From contig JAKIZM010000040.1 in NCBI GenBank assembly GCA_022708025.1, forward strand, positions 1 through 33,966: a stretch of 33,966 nt of DNA, given 5' to 3'. The translations under genes and the position numbers were made by a program. Numbering within the stretch: the first letter of the stretch is position 1; every line of letters starts with the position of its first letter. This DNA comes from Bacteroidota bacterium. Lineage in GTDB: Bacteria > Bacteroidota > Ignavibacteria > Ignavibacteriales > Ignavibacteriaceae. The notes under the pieces are model-generated. The model was not told the origin of the DNA and searched no databases. It saw only the letters and a program-made list of their open reading frames with translations. Below, in pieces: positions 12,598-22,761 of the stretch.

Positions 12598-14455
12598 TAT
12601 TATCCCTGAATTGCATTTCGAATAGTTTTTTATACAATCCTTTTTCCTCGGCAATCAGTTCTTCGTGAGTTCCTCTCTGAATAATTCTGCCTCTGTCAAG
12701 GACTAAAATATTAGTTGCATTTCTGATAGTGCTAAGCCTGTGTGCAATAACAAATGTTGTTCTGTTTAACATCAGTCTTTCAATTGCTTCCTGCACAAGT
12801 ATTTCAGATTCATTATCAAGCGCAGATGTTGCCTCATCAAATATCATAATAGATGGATCCTTCAATAAAGCACGCGCAATTGTTAATCTTTGCCTTTGAC
12901 CGCCGGACAGTTTAACTCCCCTTTCTCCGATAACTGTTTCATATCCCTGGGGCATTTCAGAAATAAAATTATGTGCGTTGGCAGTTTTAGCTGCTTCGAT
13001 AATTTTTTCCATCGGATAATCGGTTAATCCGTAAGCAATATTTTCAGCAACAGTAGTATTGAACAAAAAAGTTTCCTGAGTTACAATTCCCATTTTTGAA
13101 CGAAGTGATTCAACTGTCAGATGTTTTAGATTAATTCCATCAATCAATATACTTCCGTCAGTTGGATCATAAAATCTTGGAATAAGATCTGCTAATGTGG
13201 ATTTACCGCCGCCGCTCGGACCTACAAGCGCAATTATTTCTCCGCGCTTAACAGTAAAACTGACATTATCCAAAACATTAACTTCACCATCGGAATACTT
13301 AAATGAAACGTTATCAAATACTATATCTTCTTTAAACTCATTAAGAGTAACAGCATCAGGAGCATTTTTAATATGCGGCTCAGTATCAATAATTTCAAAA
13401 ATCCTGTCTGCTGCGGCGCTTGCTTCCTGAATTCTGTTATTAACACTGCCAAGCTCTTTAATCGGCGGCATCATCTGGAATATTGCAAAAAGAAAACCAA
13501 GGAATTGACTGGCGTTCAGGCTTTTATCAACAAGAACAAGAATTCCGCCGTAATAAATTATTACCACACCAATTATTATGCTAAGTATCTCGGTTATAGG
13601 AGAAGATAAATTTCTGGTTCTTACAGTTCTCAGAACCATTTTAAAATAATTTTTAGTTTCTCTTTTAAATCTTTCATTTTCAAATTCTTCCATACCAAAG
13701 GCTTTAACAATTTTTACTCCCGAAATTGTTTCCTGTAAAATGCTTGTTATTTCTGCAAGCTTCGTCTGAAGAACTACTGTCAACTTTTTTAATCGGTTTC
13801 CAATCCACGCAATAATCAGGCTTGCAGCGGGAACAATAATGAACGCAAACAGAGAAAGTCGCCAGCTTATACTGATGGTAATAGCAAGGAAAACAATTAT
13901 CGTAAGCGGCTCTTTTATCAGGTTCGAAAATGTTGCAGAGATACTTGATTGAACAATGTTTACGTCATTTGTAAATCTTGATATAAGATTGCCGACTCTT
14001 TCAGATTTAAAATATCCTATTGGCAGTTTATGTAAATGCTTATAAGCATCATCTCTGAGATCCTTCATTGATGCAAATTCAACATAAGCCATAAAATAAC
14101 TTTGCATATAAGAAAAAAAGTTCTTCAATAAAAATGCAACAAGAATTACAGAGCAGATCTTAATCAATATTTCAATTTTATCACCTGTTAGTATATAAGT
14201 ATTGAATGTATTAACAATATCATCTTTAATTGATATTATCCAATCTGGTAAAAAGCTGCTTGAAGATGTTATTGAACTTGTCTGGCTGATATTCTGATTT
14301 GATGCAGGATCCTGAAATAATGTATCCAATAAAGGAATTGTTAAATAAACTGAAACACCATTGAGAATTGCAAACAAAATTGTAAACACAAAGGTTAATC
14401 CGATATGTTTCCAGTATGGTTTAGTATATGATAATATTCTATAATACGAATTCAA
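12590..14455 (-). CDS. MsbA-like ABC exporter (fused TMD-NBD)
   Basis: The protein has 621 residues. The transmembrane domain has six helices (about 17-340), and a long first periplasmic loop (50-90) contains a Ser/Asn-rich run. The nucleotide-binding domain carries Walker A GPSGGGKST (412-420), Q-loop Q460, signature LSGGQ (516-520), Walker B IMIFDEATSALD (536-547) and the switch histidine H572. It fits the lipid A/lipid-linked oligosaccharide flippase group. No ATG exists near the N-terminus, so the start is the TTG at 14455, 12 nt after the lipoprotein stop. It probably supplies substrate for the ligase-like protein encoded downstream. Confidence 0.9.
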   Translation of the reverse strand: MNSYYRILSYTKPYWKHIGLTFVFTILFAILNGVSVYLTIPLLDTLFQDPASNQNISQTSSITSSSSFLPDWIISIKDDIVNTFNTYILTGDKIEILIKICSVILVAFLLKNFFSYMQSYFMAYVEFASMKDLRDDAYKHLHKLPIGYFKSERVGNLISRFTNDVNIVQSSISATFSNLIKEPLTIIVFLAITISISWRLSLFAFIIVPAASLIIAWIGNRLKKLTVVLQTKLAEITSILQETISGVKIVKAFGMEEFENERFKRETKNYFKMVLRTVRTRNLSSPITEILSIIIGVVIIYYGGILVLVDKSLNASQFLGFLFAIFQMMPPIKELGSVNNRIQEASAAADRIFEIIDTEPHIKNAPDAVTLNEFKEDIVFDNVSFKYSDGEVNVLDNVSFTVKRGEIIALVGPSGGGKSTLADLIPRFYDPTDGSILIDGINLKHLTVESLRSKMGIVTQETFLFNTTVAENIAYGLTDYPMEKIIEAAKTANAHNFISEMPQGYETVIGERGVKLSGGQRQRLTIARALLKDPSIMIFDEATSALDNESEILVQEAIERLMLNRTTFVIAHRLSTIRNATNILVLDRGRIIQRGTHEELIAEEKGLYKKLFEMQFRDNND

Positions 14456-14467
14456 TTTTATAATCTC

Positions 14468-15481
14468 TTAAATATTCTTAATGCTGCAGCCGCCATTAAT
14501 CCTAATGCTTTTAAAATCAGCCATTTCCTGTAAATTAAAAATTCTGATATATAAATCTCTTGCTATTCCGGAATCAAATATTAGAAAATCCCCGATCAGT
14601 ATAAAATGTTTCAGGGGAATGTTATTAAATATTCTCTGAGTTTTCTTTTCCTTTAAATCAAATACCGCAATAAATGCATTCATCTGTTCAGTCGTGTCTT
14701 TTTTCTCTTTTTTATCAGTCAGCAGCAATATTAAATTCTTATTATTTTCAGCCCAGGCAGCCTGAACCACCTGCTTATTGTGAAAAGGAGTTTTTATTTC
14801 TTTCTCAGATGGATTTTGCAATATCTCTAATGAATCATTTTTCTCTATAATTGTAAACATTTCATTTGGTGATACATATTGAGGTTCAGGCATTTTAGTA
14901 ACCGGATAACCATCCTTTGTGATATCAAAGATTTCTGTTTTATCAGAAAGAAGTTTGCCGAACCTGTTATATAACTGAGTATTTTTATTCACATAAGATG
15001 CAATTGTTTTATCAATAGAATTTATTATTAAAGTAAAGCGATCCCTGTCTAACCAATATGCAATTATCTGTATTCCATCTTCAAGCTGAGTTATAAACTC
15101 TGCTTTCTTTATCTCAAAATTAATTCTATAAAGCCTTCCCTTTTCAATAGCAGGTTGAGAGGATTTTAATCTTTGCTTTTGCTTTGTTATAAAAAATGCA
15201 GCAGTTTGATCCGGCGAAGTAAGTAAATTTATTACCCGTTCTTCTTCAGAATGCCAGAACATTTTAACCTCATCACTTTTTCTATTATATCTGTAAAGAG
15301 ATGGTTTTCCGGCATAATTACCAACAAAATAAAATCCATTAAATTCTGTTGGCTTTGCTTCTTTGATTTGTTTATTTAATGTGTCATCTTCGCCAGAACT
15401 CTTGTCTGTATCGCTGCAGTTAAACAATAACAAGGCAATAATAAACACAAAAATATTTTTAATAAATTTCTGCTTAAACAC
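14468..15481 (-). CDS. Lipoprotein with propeller-like repeats
   Basis: The 337-residue protein has a lipoprotein signal: LLLFNC with the lipidated cysteine at 22, followed by SDTDKSSGEDD, which is typical of export to the outer membrane. The rest has WD40/PD40-like blades (GFYFVGNYAGKPSLYRYN, KGRLYRINFEIKKAEFI, NAFIAVFDLKEKKTQRIF). No enzyme motif is seen. The start is GTG, sharing its G with the XerD stop (TAGTG), so expression is coupled. The position upstream of the ABC exporter and ligase-like gene suggests an envelope role. Confidence 0.75.
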   Translation of the reverse strand: MFKQKFIKNIFVFIIALLLFNCSDTDKSSGEDDTLNKQIKEAKPTEFNGFYFVGNYAGKPSLYRYNRKSDEVKMFWHSEEERVINLLTSPDQTAAFFITKQKQRLKSSQPAIEKGRLYRINFEIKKAEFITQLEDGIQIIAYWLDRDRFTLIINSIDKTIASYVNKNTQLYNRFGKLLSDKTEIFDITKDGYPVTKMPEPQYVSPNEMFTIIEKNDSLEILQNPSEKEIKTPFHNKQVVQAAWAENNKNLILLLTDKKEKKDTTEQMNAFIAVFDLKEKKTQRIFNNIPLKHFILIGDFLIFDSGIARDLYIRIFNLQEMADFKSIRINGGCSIKNI

Positions 15482-16371
15482 TATCCTCTCGGGTGATATT
15501 GCTTATGAATTTGTTTGATATAATCCCTGTCAATATGTGTGTAAATCTGAGTAGTAGAAATATCTGCGTGTCCAAGCATCTCCTGAACAGCACGTAAATC
15601 AGCACCGCCTTCTAATAAATGTGTTGCAAATGAATGTCTGAACGTGTGCGGATGAACATCTTTTTTTATATCAGCTTGTTTAACATAGCGATCGATTATT
15701 TTCCAAACGCCCATTCTTGAGAGCTTTGTATTCCTGGAATTTAAAAAAAGATAGTTTTCACTTTTCATCTTTTTCATCAGCAAAGGTCTGCTTTTGGATA
15801 AATATTCTTTCACCCATTTGATTGCACTTGATCCAATCGGAATCAGTCTTTCTTTAGAACCCTTACCTAAAACCCTTATTACTTCATCATTAAGAAAAAG
15901 ATCATTTACTTTTAAGTTTATTAACTCAGAGACCCTTGTTCCGCAAGCATAGAATAATTCCAAAATAGCTTTATCACGCAAGCCAAATTTATTATCAACA
16001 TCCGGCAATGAAAGTATCTTTTCAACTTCTGAGACATCCAAAACTCCCGGAAGTTTTTTAGAAATTTTAGGCGCAGATATTTTGTCAACAGGATTTTTTA
16101 TGATGTACTTATTTTGTATCAGATACAGAAAAAAACCTTTTAACGATGAGAAATATCTTGCTGCAGATGAACCAACCAGACCAAGTTCTTTTAACAGCTT
16201 AAAAAAATTATTTAAATGTTCTGCTGTTATATATGCGGGGTCATCTATTCCCTGATCATTAAGAAAATCCTTAAAAGCCGCAAGATCGTTTTTATAAGAA
16301 TGGATAGTATTATCTGATAGATTTTTTTCTAACTTAAGATAACCCAGATATTCTTTAACAAAAGTTTCCAT
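15481..16371 (-). CDS. xerD: Site-specific tyrosine recombinase XerD/XerC
   Basis: The protein has 296 residues, normal for Xer recombinases. It has an N-terminal SAM-like domain (LEKNLSDNTIHSYKNDL) and a C-terminal catalytic domain with all active residues: R146 (ACGTRVSEL), K170 (LGKGSKER), H242 and R245 (HPHTFRHSFATH), H268 (MLGHADISTT), Y277 (IYTH). With its partner it resolves chromosome dimers at dif. I choose the ATG at 16371, which overlaps the upstream TGA (TGATG); a TTG one codon earlier is less likely. XerD versus XerC cannot be settled here. It is intact and belongs to the core operon, so it is not the integron integrase. Confidence 0.9.
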   Translation of the reverse strand: METFVKEYLGYLKLEKNLSDNTIHSYKNDLAAFKDFLNDQGIDDPAYITAEHLNNFFKLLKELGLVGSSAARYFSSLKGFFLYLIQNKYIIKNPVDKISAPKISKKLPGVLDVSEVEKILSLPDVDNKFGLRDKAILELFYACGTRVSELINLKVNDLFLNDEVIRVLGKGSKERLIPIGSSAIKWVKEYLSKSRPLLMKKMKSENYLFLNSRNTKLSRMGVWKIIDRYVKQADIKKDVHPHTFRHSFATHLLEGGADLRAVQEMLGHADISTTQIYTHIDRDYIKQIHKQYHPRG

Positions 16372-18569
16372 CAATTATCTTTATCACTATCTATTCCTTT
16401 TTCAACTTCTTCCTGTTTTGGATATTTTATTCTTTTATGATGCTGGCTTAACAGAATGGAAAGAAATGCTTCTTTCATTTTTGTAATATCTCTGAAAGTT
16501 ATCGGCGCTTCATCCAGCTGCCCTTCTTTTAATCTCGAGTTAAAAATATTGTTGATTATATTTTCAACTTTCTGTGCATCAGGATCAACGATTGACCTTA
16601 CAGCAGATTCACAGCCATCGGCAAGCATTACAATTGCTGTTTCTTTTGAATTTGGTTTTGGTCCCGGATATCTGAAATCATTAATATCAACTTTATCCTC
16701 ACCATAAAGCTTCTTTGCTTTTTCATAAAAATAATTACTTACAGTTGTACCGTGATGCATCGGAATAAAATCAATCAGCACATCAGGAAGTTTATTTTGT
16801 TTTGCAAGTTCGATACCCTCATTAACATGTCTGATTATCATTGCTGCACTTTCTTCAGGCGGAAGATTTTCGTGTATGTTTTGATTATTCAATTGGTTTT
16901 CTACAAAGCCCTGCGGTGATATTGTCTTTCCTATATCATGATAATATGCACCAACTCTTGCCAATAATGCATTTGCATCAATCTGTTCTGCAGCTGCTTC
17001 GGCAATAGTTCCCATTGTCATAGAGTGATTAAATGTGCCGGGAGCTTTTCTTGCTAATTCACGCAATAATGGTCTGTCAAAGTTGGAATATTCCAATAGT
17101 GTTAAATCAGTTGTGATGTTAAATAATCTTTCAAAAAATATCAGCAAACCATAGGTTAAAACCGGACTTATCAAAGCATTTGAGGTTGCAAAAGCCAGTT
17201 CAACAAGCATCGTATCAAAAGGTGCAAATCTTTCTAATCCAAATGCAATAATTGATGCACTGTAGCCGATAAGAATAAAAAGGAAGGACCTGAATATTTG
17301 TGTCCTGTTTTTTATATCTCTTACCGTATAAACTGATAATCCGCCTGCAATAAAATTCATTGCCATAAATGTATAATCATTTCCGCGCAATGCACCTACG
17401 ATAAGCGAAAGAATTACAGTAAGATAAAAACCAACCCGTGAATCGAAAACGATAGTAAAGATCATTGAAGCGGCAGGAACAAAAATCAAATATTGTATGG
17501 GTGCTTTAACTGTTATATGATTTATTAAATAAGTAACAAACGAAACAAAAACTATGATAATTGATATTAATACAATTTTAGTGTTATCATAAAATATTTT
17601 TTTTCTGAACAGAAACAGATAGATAGTTAAAATCGTAATGAAAAAAGATATATGTAAAAACTTACCGATGAACTGAAGAAATATTTTCTCCTGCCCTATT
17701 GTTTCTCCTTTTGCTTCTTTATACGATTCAATCTTAAGTTTTGCCTGCGGAGTTATTCTATCGTGTTTGGCTATAATCCTTTCGTTCTCATTTATAATCC
17801 CTGCATATTTGGAAACATTATCTCTTGCCTGTTCGGTTTCAAGCTTTGTCGCTTCTTCATTATAAACAAGATTTGGTTTTATAAAATGAAGAGTAAATTC
17901 AATCAATGCTTCGGTAATTTCACTTGAATATTTAAGCTCTCTTATTTTATTCCTTGTTTCAGTTTTTGCCTGATCATAAAAATAAAATTTATTTATAGGT
18001 TCAATCCTGTCAACATTGCCCATTCTAACCGCGATACTATCTCTTAATTTTTGATTACTATCTATGCTTAATATTCCTTTTTTGCTGACAGCATCTGCAA
18101 TTAAATGTGTCTGATTAAATACTTTTTCTAAATTATAAACTCCTGCGTGTGGTGAATTTTTTTGGATTCTCCTGAGATTTAATAATTGTATAAATGCATT
18201 TGTACTTAAAAATGTAGGATTAACATAGGACTGCTGATCCTTTTTTAGATTATCATCTATTACACTGGTTATATATGCGGCAAATATTTTTAATGAATCA
18301 CTTCTTTTTTCGGCATAATTATTAAAAACAGGATAAACTGATTTTTCTGCTGCTGCCACTTCATTTAAATATTCCTGTTTATCTTTAATTATCGGGAAAC
18401 TAAACGGAGCAATAAGATCATCGTTTGTCCAGATTGCCCCTTCGCTTACCTCAAACTCAATTGATTCACCTTTGGGAAACATCATTACAATCAGGATAAC
18501 AGTGACAATCCCGATTATAAGTTTTCTTTTTAAACCCGTTGGTTTAGTTGATTCTTTTGTGTTGCTCAT
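16371..18569 (-). CDS. pgpH: 7TM-HD phosphodiesterase, PgpH-like (c-di-AMP hydrolase family)
   Basis: The protein has 732 residues in the order typical of PgpH/YqfF: one N-terminal TM (17-32), a long extracytoplasmic 7TMR-HDED domain (35-300), seven TM segments (300-480) and a cytoplasmic HD domain. HD metal ligands are visible: H515 (FNHSM), H544-D545 (YYHDIGK), H581 (IIRHVNEG), H605-H606 (MHHGTT) and the D in VMLADGCESA. Known members hydrolyse c-di-AMP to pApA. The partner diadenylate cyclase is not in the window. The gene is 3 nt after the HAD gene and overlaps xerD by one base. Confidence 0.88.
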   Translation of the reverse strand: MSNTKESTKPTGLKRKLIIGIVTVILIVMMFPKGESIEFEVSEGAIWTNDDLIAPFSFPIIKDKQEYLNEVAAAEKSVYPVFNNYAEKRSDSLKIFAAYITSVIDDNLKKDQQSYVNPTFLSTNAFIQLLNLRRIQKNSPHAGVYNLEKVFNQTHLIADAVSKKGILSIDSNQKLRDSIAVRMGNVDRIEPINKFYFYDQAKTETRNKIRELKYSSEITEALIEFTLHFIKPNLVYNEEATKLETEQARDNVSKYAGIINENERIIAKHDRITPQAKLKIESYKEAKGETIGQEKIFLQFIGKFLHISFFITILTIYLFLFRKKIFYDNTKIVLISIIIVFVSFVTYLINHITVKAPIQYLIFVPAASMIFTIVFDSRVGFYLTVILSLIVGALRGNDYTFMAMNFIAGGLSVYTVRDIKNRTQIFRSFLFILIGYSASIIAFGLERFAPFDTMLVELAFATSNALISPVLTYGLLIFFERLFNITTDLTLLEYSNFDRPLLRELARKAPGTFNHSMTMGTIAEAAAEQIDANALLARVGAYYHDIGKTISPQGFVENQLNNQNIHENLPPEESAAMIIRHVNEGIELAKQNKLPDVLIDFIPMHHGTTVSNYFYEKAKKLYGEDKVDINDFRYPGPKPNSKETAIVMLADGCESAVRSIVDPDAQKVENIINNIFNSRLKEGQLDEAPITFRDITKMKEAFLSILLSQHHKRIKYPKQEEVEKGIDSDKDN

Positions 18570-18572
18570 ATA

Positions 18573-19421
18573 TCAAGACATTTTTGCTTTTAATAATTTT
18601 TCCAGAAATACTGCTGCTGCTTCTTCGTTATTTGATTTTTTCAGAACAATATCTGCTTTTCTTTTCAATTCAGAAATTGCATTAGCGGGTGCAATCTTTA
18701 AGGCTTTACTTTCAAACATACTTATATCATTGTACCAATCACCAAGTACTGCGGTTTTTTCTTCCTGAATTTTTAAATGTTTTAACAAACGCTTCATCGC
18801 TTTACCTTTTGACGATCCTGATCTTCTTATTTCAAGATAATAAATATTATCGTGAGTCTGTGATCTGAAAAACGAAATAGAAATGCCCAGCGAAAAAGGA
18901 AAAATAAACTTATCTCTTATATATGAAACAGCAAGTCTATTATCACTGGCAAAAACAAGTTCAAGAGTTTTATCAGTAAGATTATCGTACGATTCCACTT
19001 CCTGATAAGGAGCTCCGAATTTATCCATCAGTTTAGGTATAACAGAATTTTGTTCAGTATAGTAGATAACATCATTATGACACAGAGCAATGTTCACCAT
19101 ATATCTTTCAGAAAGTTCAATTGCTTTTTTTACATGATTTTCTTTCAGATAAGATCTGTAAACAAAGTCTTTTTCTGAAATACTTTTAATCACTGTCCCG
19201 TCAAGTGAAATAAGCGGAGAGTATAGCTTTAGTTCTTCTGCAAGCGGAATAAGCGCAGAATGCAATCTACCGGATGCAAAAGAAAAATTGACCCCGAATT
19301 TTTTAAGATTCATTATTATTTTTTTTGTCCGTTCACCTAATTCACCATAATCATTTACCAGTGTTCCGTCAACATCAAAAAGAACCAGCTCTATATTTTT
19401 TAATTTATTCAGATTAAGCAT
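18573..19421 (-). CDS. Cof-type HAD-superfamily phosphatase
   Basis: The protein has 282 residues from the ATG at 19421, one base after the symporter stop; the longer frame uses a TTG inside the symporter gene. HAD motif I is DVDGTL (16-21), motif II SFASGR, motif III KGKAMKRLL with the conserved Lys, and motif IV GDWYNDISMF. A C2B-type cap lies between motifs II and III. Such enzymes remove phosphate from sugar phosphates or cofactor precursors such as FMN or PLP; the substrate cannot be read from sequence. It lies in a run of symporter, HAD, PgpH and XerD genes. Confidence 0.88.
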   Translation of the reverse strand: MLNLNKLKNIELVLFDVDGTLVNDYGELGERTKKIIMNLKKFGVNFSFASGRLHSALIPLAEELKLYSPLISLDGTVIKSISEKDFVYRSYLKENHVKKAIELSERYMVNIALCHNDVIYYTEQNSVIPKLMDKFGAPYQEVESYDNLTDKTLELVFASDNRLAVSYIRDKFIFPFSLGISISFFRSQTHDNIYYLEIRRSGSSKGKAMKRLLKHLKIQEEKTAVLGDWYNDISMFESKALKIAPANAISELKRKADIVLKKSNNEEAAAVFLEKLLKAKMS

Positions 19422-19422
19422 T

Positions 19423-21171
19423 TTATTCAGCGATTTTCTTCCAGCCAATTTTTGACATATTATAATAAAGAATTACTATTGATACAGCAGCTACAAGAAT
19501 ATAGATTAAAAATCCTGTATAATCACTTAATAGTAATTTTCCTGTTCCAAATAAAATTGAATAGACTAAAATAACTCCAATAATCCAGTTAATAAACAGT
19601 TTAAAAAATCCAGAATCGTTTTCAACCTCGGGAATCTGAGAAGAAATTTTCTTCCACATTACACCGCCGGGATGAATTTTACGATAAAAAGATTTAAGGA
19701 CCTTGTCATCCGTTGGTTTTGTAAGCAATGTAACAACAAGCCATACTATTGTTGTTGCCGGGACAATTATAAACAAACTGAGTGGAAACTCTATATCAAA
19801 ACTCCTAAGTATTGGAAATACTAAGAATGGAGTAATCATTGCAGAAATTTCCGACCAGGCATTTATCCGCCACCAGAACCATCTTAATATTAACACTAAT
19901 CCAACACCTGCGCCACACTCCATAATAAAAGCCCACGCTCCTGATATTTTATTAATGAAAAGCGTAACTACCAGTGAAATTAACATTAAGATTATCGTAA
20001 CTATCCTGGAACTTAAAACATAAAACGATTCTTTTTTATCTGTAACAAGAAACCTTTTATAAAAATCATTAACTATGTATGAAGTTCCCCAGTTCAACTG
20101 TGTGGCAACAGTGCTCATATATGCAGCAAAAAAGGCTGCAACAAGCAATCCTTTTAAACCAACCGGAAGAAAATCCCTCATTGCATAAATATAACCCATT
20201 GCCTTTTCTGAATCTGCTAATTCGGGATATAACACTAACGATGCTAATCCAACAACAATCCAGGGCCAGGGTCTGATTGTATAATGAGCAATTTGAAAAA
20301 ACAAAGTCGCAAACAATGAGTGCTTTTCATTCTTGGCTGACATCATCCTTTGTGCTACATAACCGCCGCCGCCGGGTTCAGCGCCCGGATACCACGAAGC
20401 CCACCAGATTATTCCGATATAAGCAAGAAAAGAAAAAGTCGTCATAGCCAGAGTTCCAGCTGCAGTCGGAACATCAGAAATAGTCGGGAAGAAATTAAAA
20501 ACATAATCAGGAAGTTTTTCTTGCAAACCATCCATTCCGCCAACCTGAGGTGAATTTACGACAATGATTGCAAGGATAATACATCCGGTAATTGCAATAA
20601 AAAACTGAAAAGCATCAGTAACAACAACTCCCCAAAGACCTGATATTGCAGAGTAGATAGCAACCAATATCATTGCACCAAATACATACAGTAAAACAAT
20701 TGATTCATCAATTCCAAATAATCCTACAAGGATTGATATCATTGCTTTATTCACCCATCCGATTATAATTACATTCATAAACAAACCAAGATATAAAGCT
20801 CTGAATCCTCTCAGAAATCTGGCAGGTTTTCCGGAATATCTGATCTCTGCAAATTCAGCTTCGGTCATTATTCCTGCTCTTCTCCATAATCTTGCAAAAA
20901 AGAAAACAGTTAACATTCCGCCAAACGCATAGTTCCACCATAACCAGTTACCTGAAATTCCATTTTTTGCAACTAGTTCTGTAACCGCTAAAGGAGTATC
21001 AGCTGCAAAGGTTGTCGCAACCATTGATAATCCGGCAAGATACCAGGGGAGATTTCTACCTGAAAGGAAAAAATCATCGGTGCTTTTGCCGGCTTTTTTG
21101 TAATAGATTAATGCAATTATTATTGAAAATATGAAGTAGGCAATAACGATTAAGTAATCCAAGAATTCCAT
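19423..21171 (-). CDS. Sodium:solute symporter (SSS family)
   Basis: The 582-residue protein has about 14 hydrophobic segments. It begins MEFLDYLIVIAYFIFSIIIA, followed by DFFLSGRNLPWYLAGLSM, a hallmark N-terminal SSS motif. FAADTPLAV marks the broken first core helix, ISGLWGVVVTDAFQF is a second family motif, and AAFFAAYMSTVATQLNWGTS includes the Na2-site serine/threonine region. The cytoplasmic loop GYVAQRMMSAKNEKHS is Trp/Gly-rich before it. The substrate is unknown; sugars, amino acids or organic acids are all possible. AAAGG precedes the ATG. It is probably the first gene of the operon running to the O-antigen-ligase-like gene. Confidence 0.88.
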   Translation of the reverse strand: MEFLDYLIVIAYFIFSIIIALIYYKKAGKSTDDFFLSGRNLPWYLAGLSMVATTFAADTPLAVTELVAKNGISGNWLWWNYAFGGMLTVFFFARLWRRAGIMTEAEFAEIRYSGKPARFLRGFRALYLGLFMNVIIIGWVNKAMISILVGLFGIDESIVLLYVFGAMILVAIYSAISGLWGVVVTDAFQFFIAITGCIILAIIVVNSPQVGGMDGLQEKLPDYVFNFFPTISDVPTAAGTLAMTTFSFLAYIGIIWWASWYPGAEPGGGGYVAQRMMSAKNEKHSLFATLFFQIAHYTIRPWPWIVVGLASLVLYPELADSEKAMGYIYAMRDFLPVGLKGLLVAAFFAAYMSTVATQLNWGTSYIVNDFYKRFLVTDKKESFYVLSSRIVTIILMLISLVVTLFINKISGAWAFIMECGAGVGLVLILRWFWWRINAWSEISAMITPFLVFPILRSFDIEFPLSLFIIVPATTIVWLVVTLLTKPTDDKVLKSFYRKIHPGGVMWKKISSQIPEVENDSGFFKLFINWIIGVILVYSILFGTGKLLLSDYTGFLIYILVAAVSIVILYYNMSKIGWKKIAE

Positions 21172-21315
21172 TTTTACCTTTCGATATGTTATCTGTTAAA
21201 TGCCGTTTGGAATTGTTTTTTTTTGATGTTTAATATAAGATTTTCACGGCAAAATGGACACTTAATATTAATAATACTGATTAAGTTTTTCTTAATACTA
21301 AAATAAAAGGGAAAC
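21172..21315 (-). promoter_or_regulatory. Intergenic region with AT hairpin, likely promoter region of the SSS-HAD-pgpH-xerD operon
   Basis: The 144 bases separate two symporter genes. ATTAAG-TTTTT-CTTAAT (21280-21296) is a 6-bp AT-only hairpin, too weak for a convincing terminator. No promoter boxes stand out, though the gap is the only place an operon promoter could easily sit. Confidence 0.3.
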
Positions 21316-22761
21316 TTAATCTTGTTTTTTTCCAAAAATTAAATGAAGCGTATTTCCCACCAGTAAAGTTATTAATACTCCGATTAATACAAACCAAGTC
21401 CAGGCTACAACTTTATATAATATTATGAAGCTCATAAAAATTATTGCAGTAAAAAAAGCAGGTATTGCGTGTTTTTGCTGAACATTTTTATTAGATAATC
21501 CCAACAGAAATGTGCCCAGTAATCCGCCATAAGTAAATGAAGCGATACTTAGCGCAAGCTCAACAACTGTTCCGGGACTGTTCATAAATATCAATGCGGA
21601 TATTATCAGCATAACAGCCCAAAAGATTGTCAACATTTTCGAAAGCAATAGATTCTTTTTCTCATCAGTTGATTTTGTAAAGGGGAGATAAAGATCAATC
21701 ATAACTGAAGATGAGAGAGAAGTAATTGATCCGGCGAGTGTTGATAATGCGGCAGCAAATAATCCTGCAATGATTATTCCTTTAACACCAACCGGTAAAG
21801 CTTCAATTATAAACTTAGGAAATATTTCATCAGATTTTATATCAATACTTCCGTAATAGACATATAATAAAATTCCGATAAACAGAAACAATGCAAATTG
21901 AAATATGATTATTACTCCGGTTGTAATAATTGCTTTCTTACTTTCAGCAAGATTTTTTGCTGCAAGCAGTCTTTGAACAATAAGCTGATCTGTTCCGTGT
22001 GAAGACATCGATAAAAAAGCTCCGCCAATAATTCCGCTAATCAATGTATATGGCTGTGAAAAGAATTCCGAAATACCATTCTCAAATCCCAGATTAATAA
22101 TACTCAGTTTTGAAGTCACATCAGCAGAACTAAAAATTTCATTAAATGGCAGTGGAATAAAACTGAACAGATAAATAATAGAAACAATTGCACCGCCGAT
22201 ATAAATTATCATCTGCACTGCATCAACCCAAATAACCCCTTTTAATCCGCCTGTAAAAGTATAAAGCAATGCTACAATTGCCATTATAACAATCGCAATA
22301 ATTGGTTGAATATCCAGCATAAGATAAAGAGGAATTGCAGTAGCAAATAATCTTACTCCATCTGAAGCAATACGTGTAAACAAAAAAGTTATAGATGCCA
22401 TTGATCTTGTTTTATTACCAAATCTGCTTTGTAAATAAGAATAAGCCGTTGATAATTCACCTTTATAATACGCCGGTAAAAAATAAGCTGCTACAATTAT
22501 TCTCCCGATAAGATAACCAAAGGTAAGCTGTAAGAAGTTTAAATTAGTAAGATATGCCAGACCGGGAATTGAGATAAAAGTTAATGTGCTTGTTTCAGCA
22601 GCAACAATTGAAAAACTGATTGCCCACCAGGGAACTTCCTGCGAACCAACAAAATAATCTTTAACTGATTTTTGTTTACCGCCGCGAATCTTACCCAGAC
22701 TGGCAATTGCAACTAAATAAAAAACTATTATTGCATAATCGATATATGATAAATGCTGCAC
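21316..22761 (-). CDS. Sodium:solute symporter (SSS family), second copy
   Basis: The 481-residue protein has about 13 TM segments. DYFVGSQEVPWWAISFSIVA, ETSTLTFISIPGLAY, GGLKGVIWVDAVQM and AALSTLAGSITSLSSSVMID are characteristic SSS motifs, the last containing the Na2-site serines. It is only distantly similar to the 582-residue symporter next door, so it is not a recent duplicate. The start is GTG at 22761, directly after the STAS stop (TAA-GTG), with GGAAG 6 nt upstream, so the two genes are coupled. The substrate is unknown. Confidence 0.87.
   Translation of the reverse strand: MQHLSYIDYAIIVFYLVAIASLGKIRGGKQKSVKDYFVGSQEVPWWAISFSIVAAETSTLTFISIPGLAYLTNLNFLQLTFGYLIGRIIVAAYFLPAYYKGELSTAYSYLQSRFGNKTRSMASITFLFTRIASDGVRLFATAIPLYLMLDIQPIIAIVIMAIVALLYTFTGGLKGVIWVDAVQMIIYIGGAIVSIIYLFSFIPLPFNEIFSSADVTSKLSIINLGFENGISEFFSQPYTLISGIIGGAFLSMSSHGTDQLIVQRLLAAKNLAESKKAIITTGVIIIFQFALFLFIGILLYVYYGSIDIKSDEIFPKFIIEALPVGVKGIIIAGLFAAALSTLAGSITSLSSSVMIDLYLPFTKSTDEKKNLLLSKMLTIFWAVMLIISALIFMNSPGTVVELALSIASFTYGGLLGTFLLGLSNKNVQQKHAIPAFFTAIIFMSFIILYKVVAWTWFVLIGVLITLLVGNTLHLIFGKKQD

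Noticed and set aside
12598..12654. N-terminal extension of the O-antigen-ligase-like protein
   Set aside because: It is the out-of-frame 3' end of the ABC transporter gene; the ATG at 12597 has a ribosome-binding site and the usual short overlap.
15481..16371. The intact tyrosine recombinase as the integrase of the cassette array
   Set aside because: It is a standard Xer protein in a core operon 7 kb away, without the extra alpha-helical patch region of integron integrases.
21280..21296. Hairpin ATTAAG-TTTTT-CTTAAT as a terminator
   Set aside because: The stem is nearly all A-T with no T tract after it on the minus strand; too weak to call.
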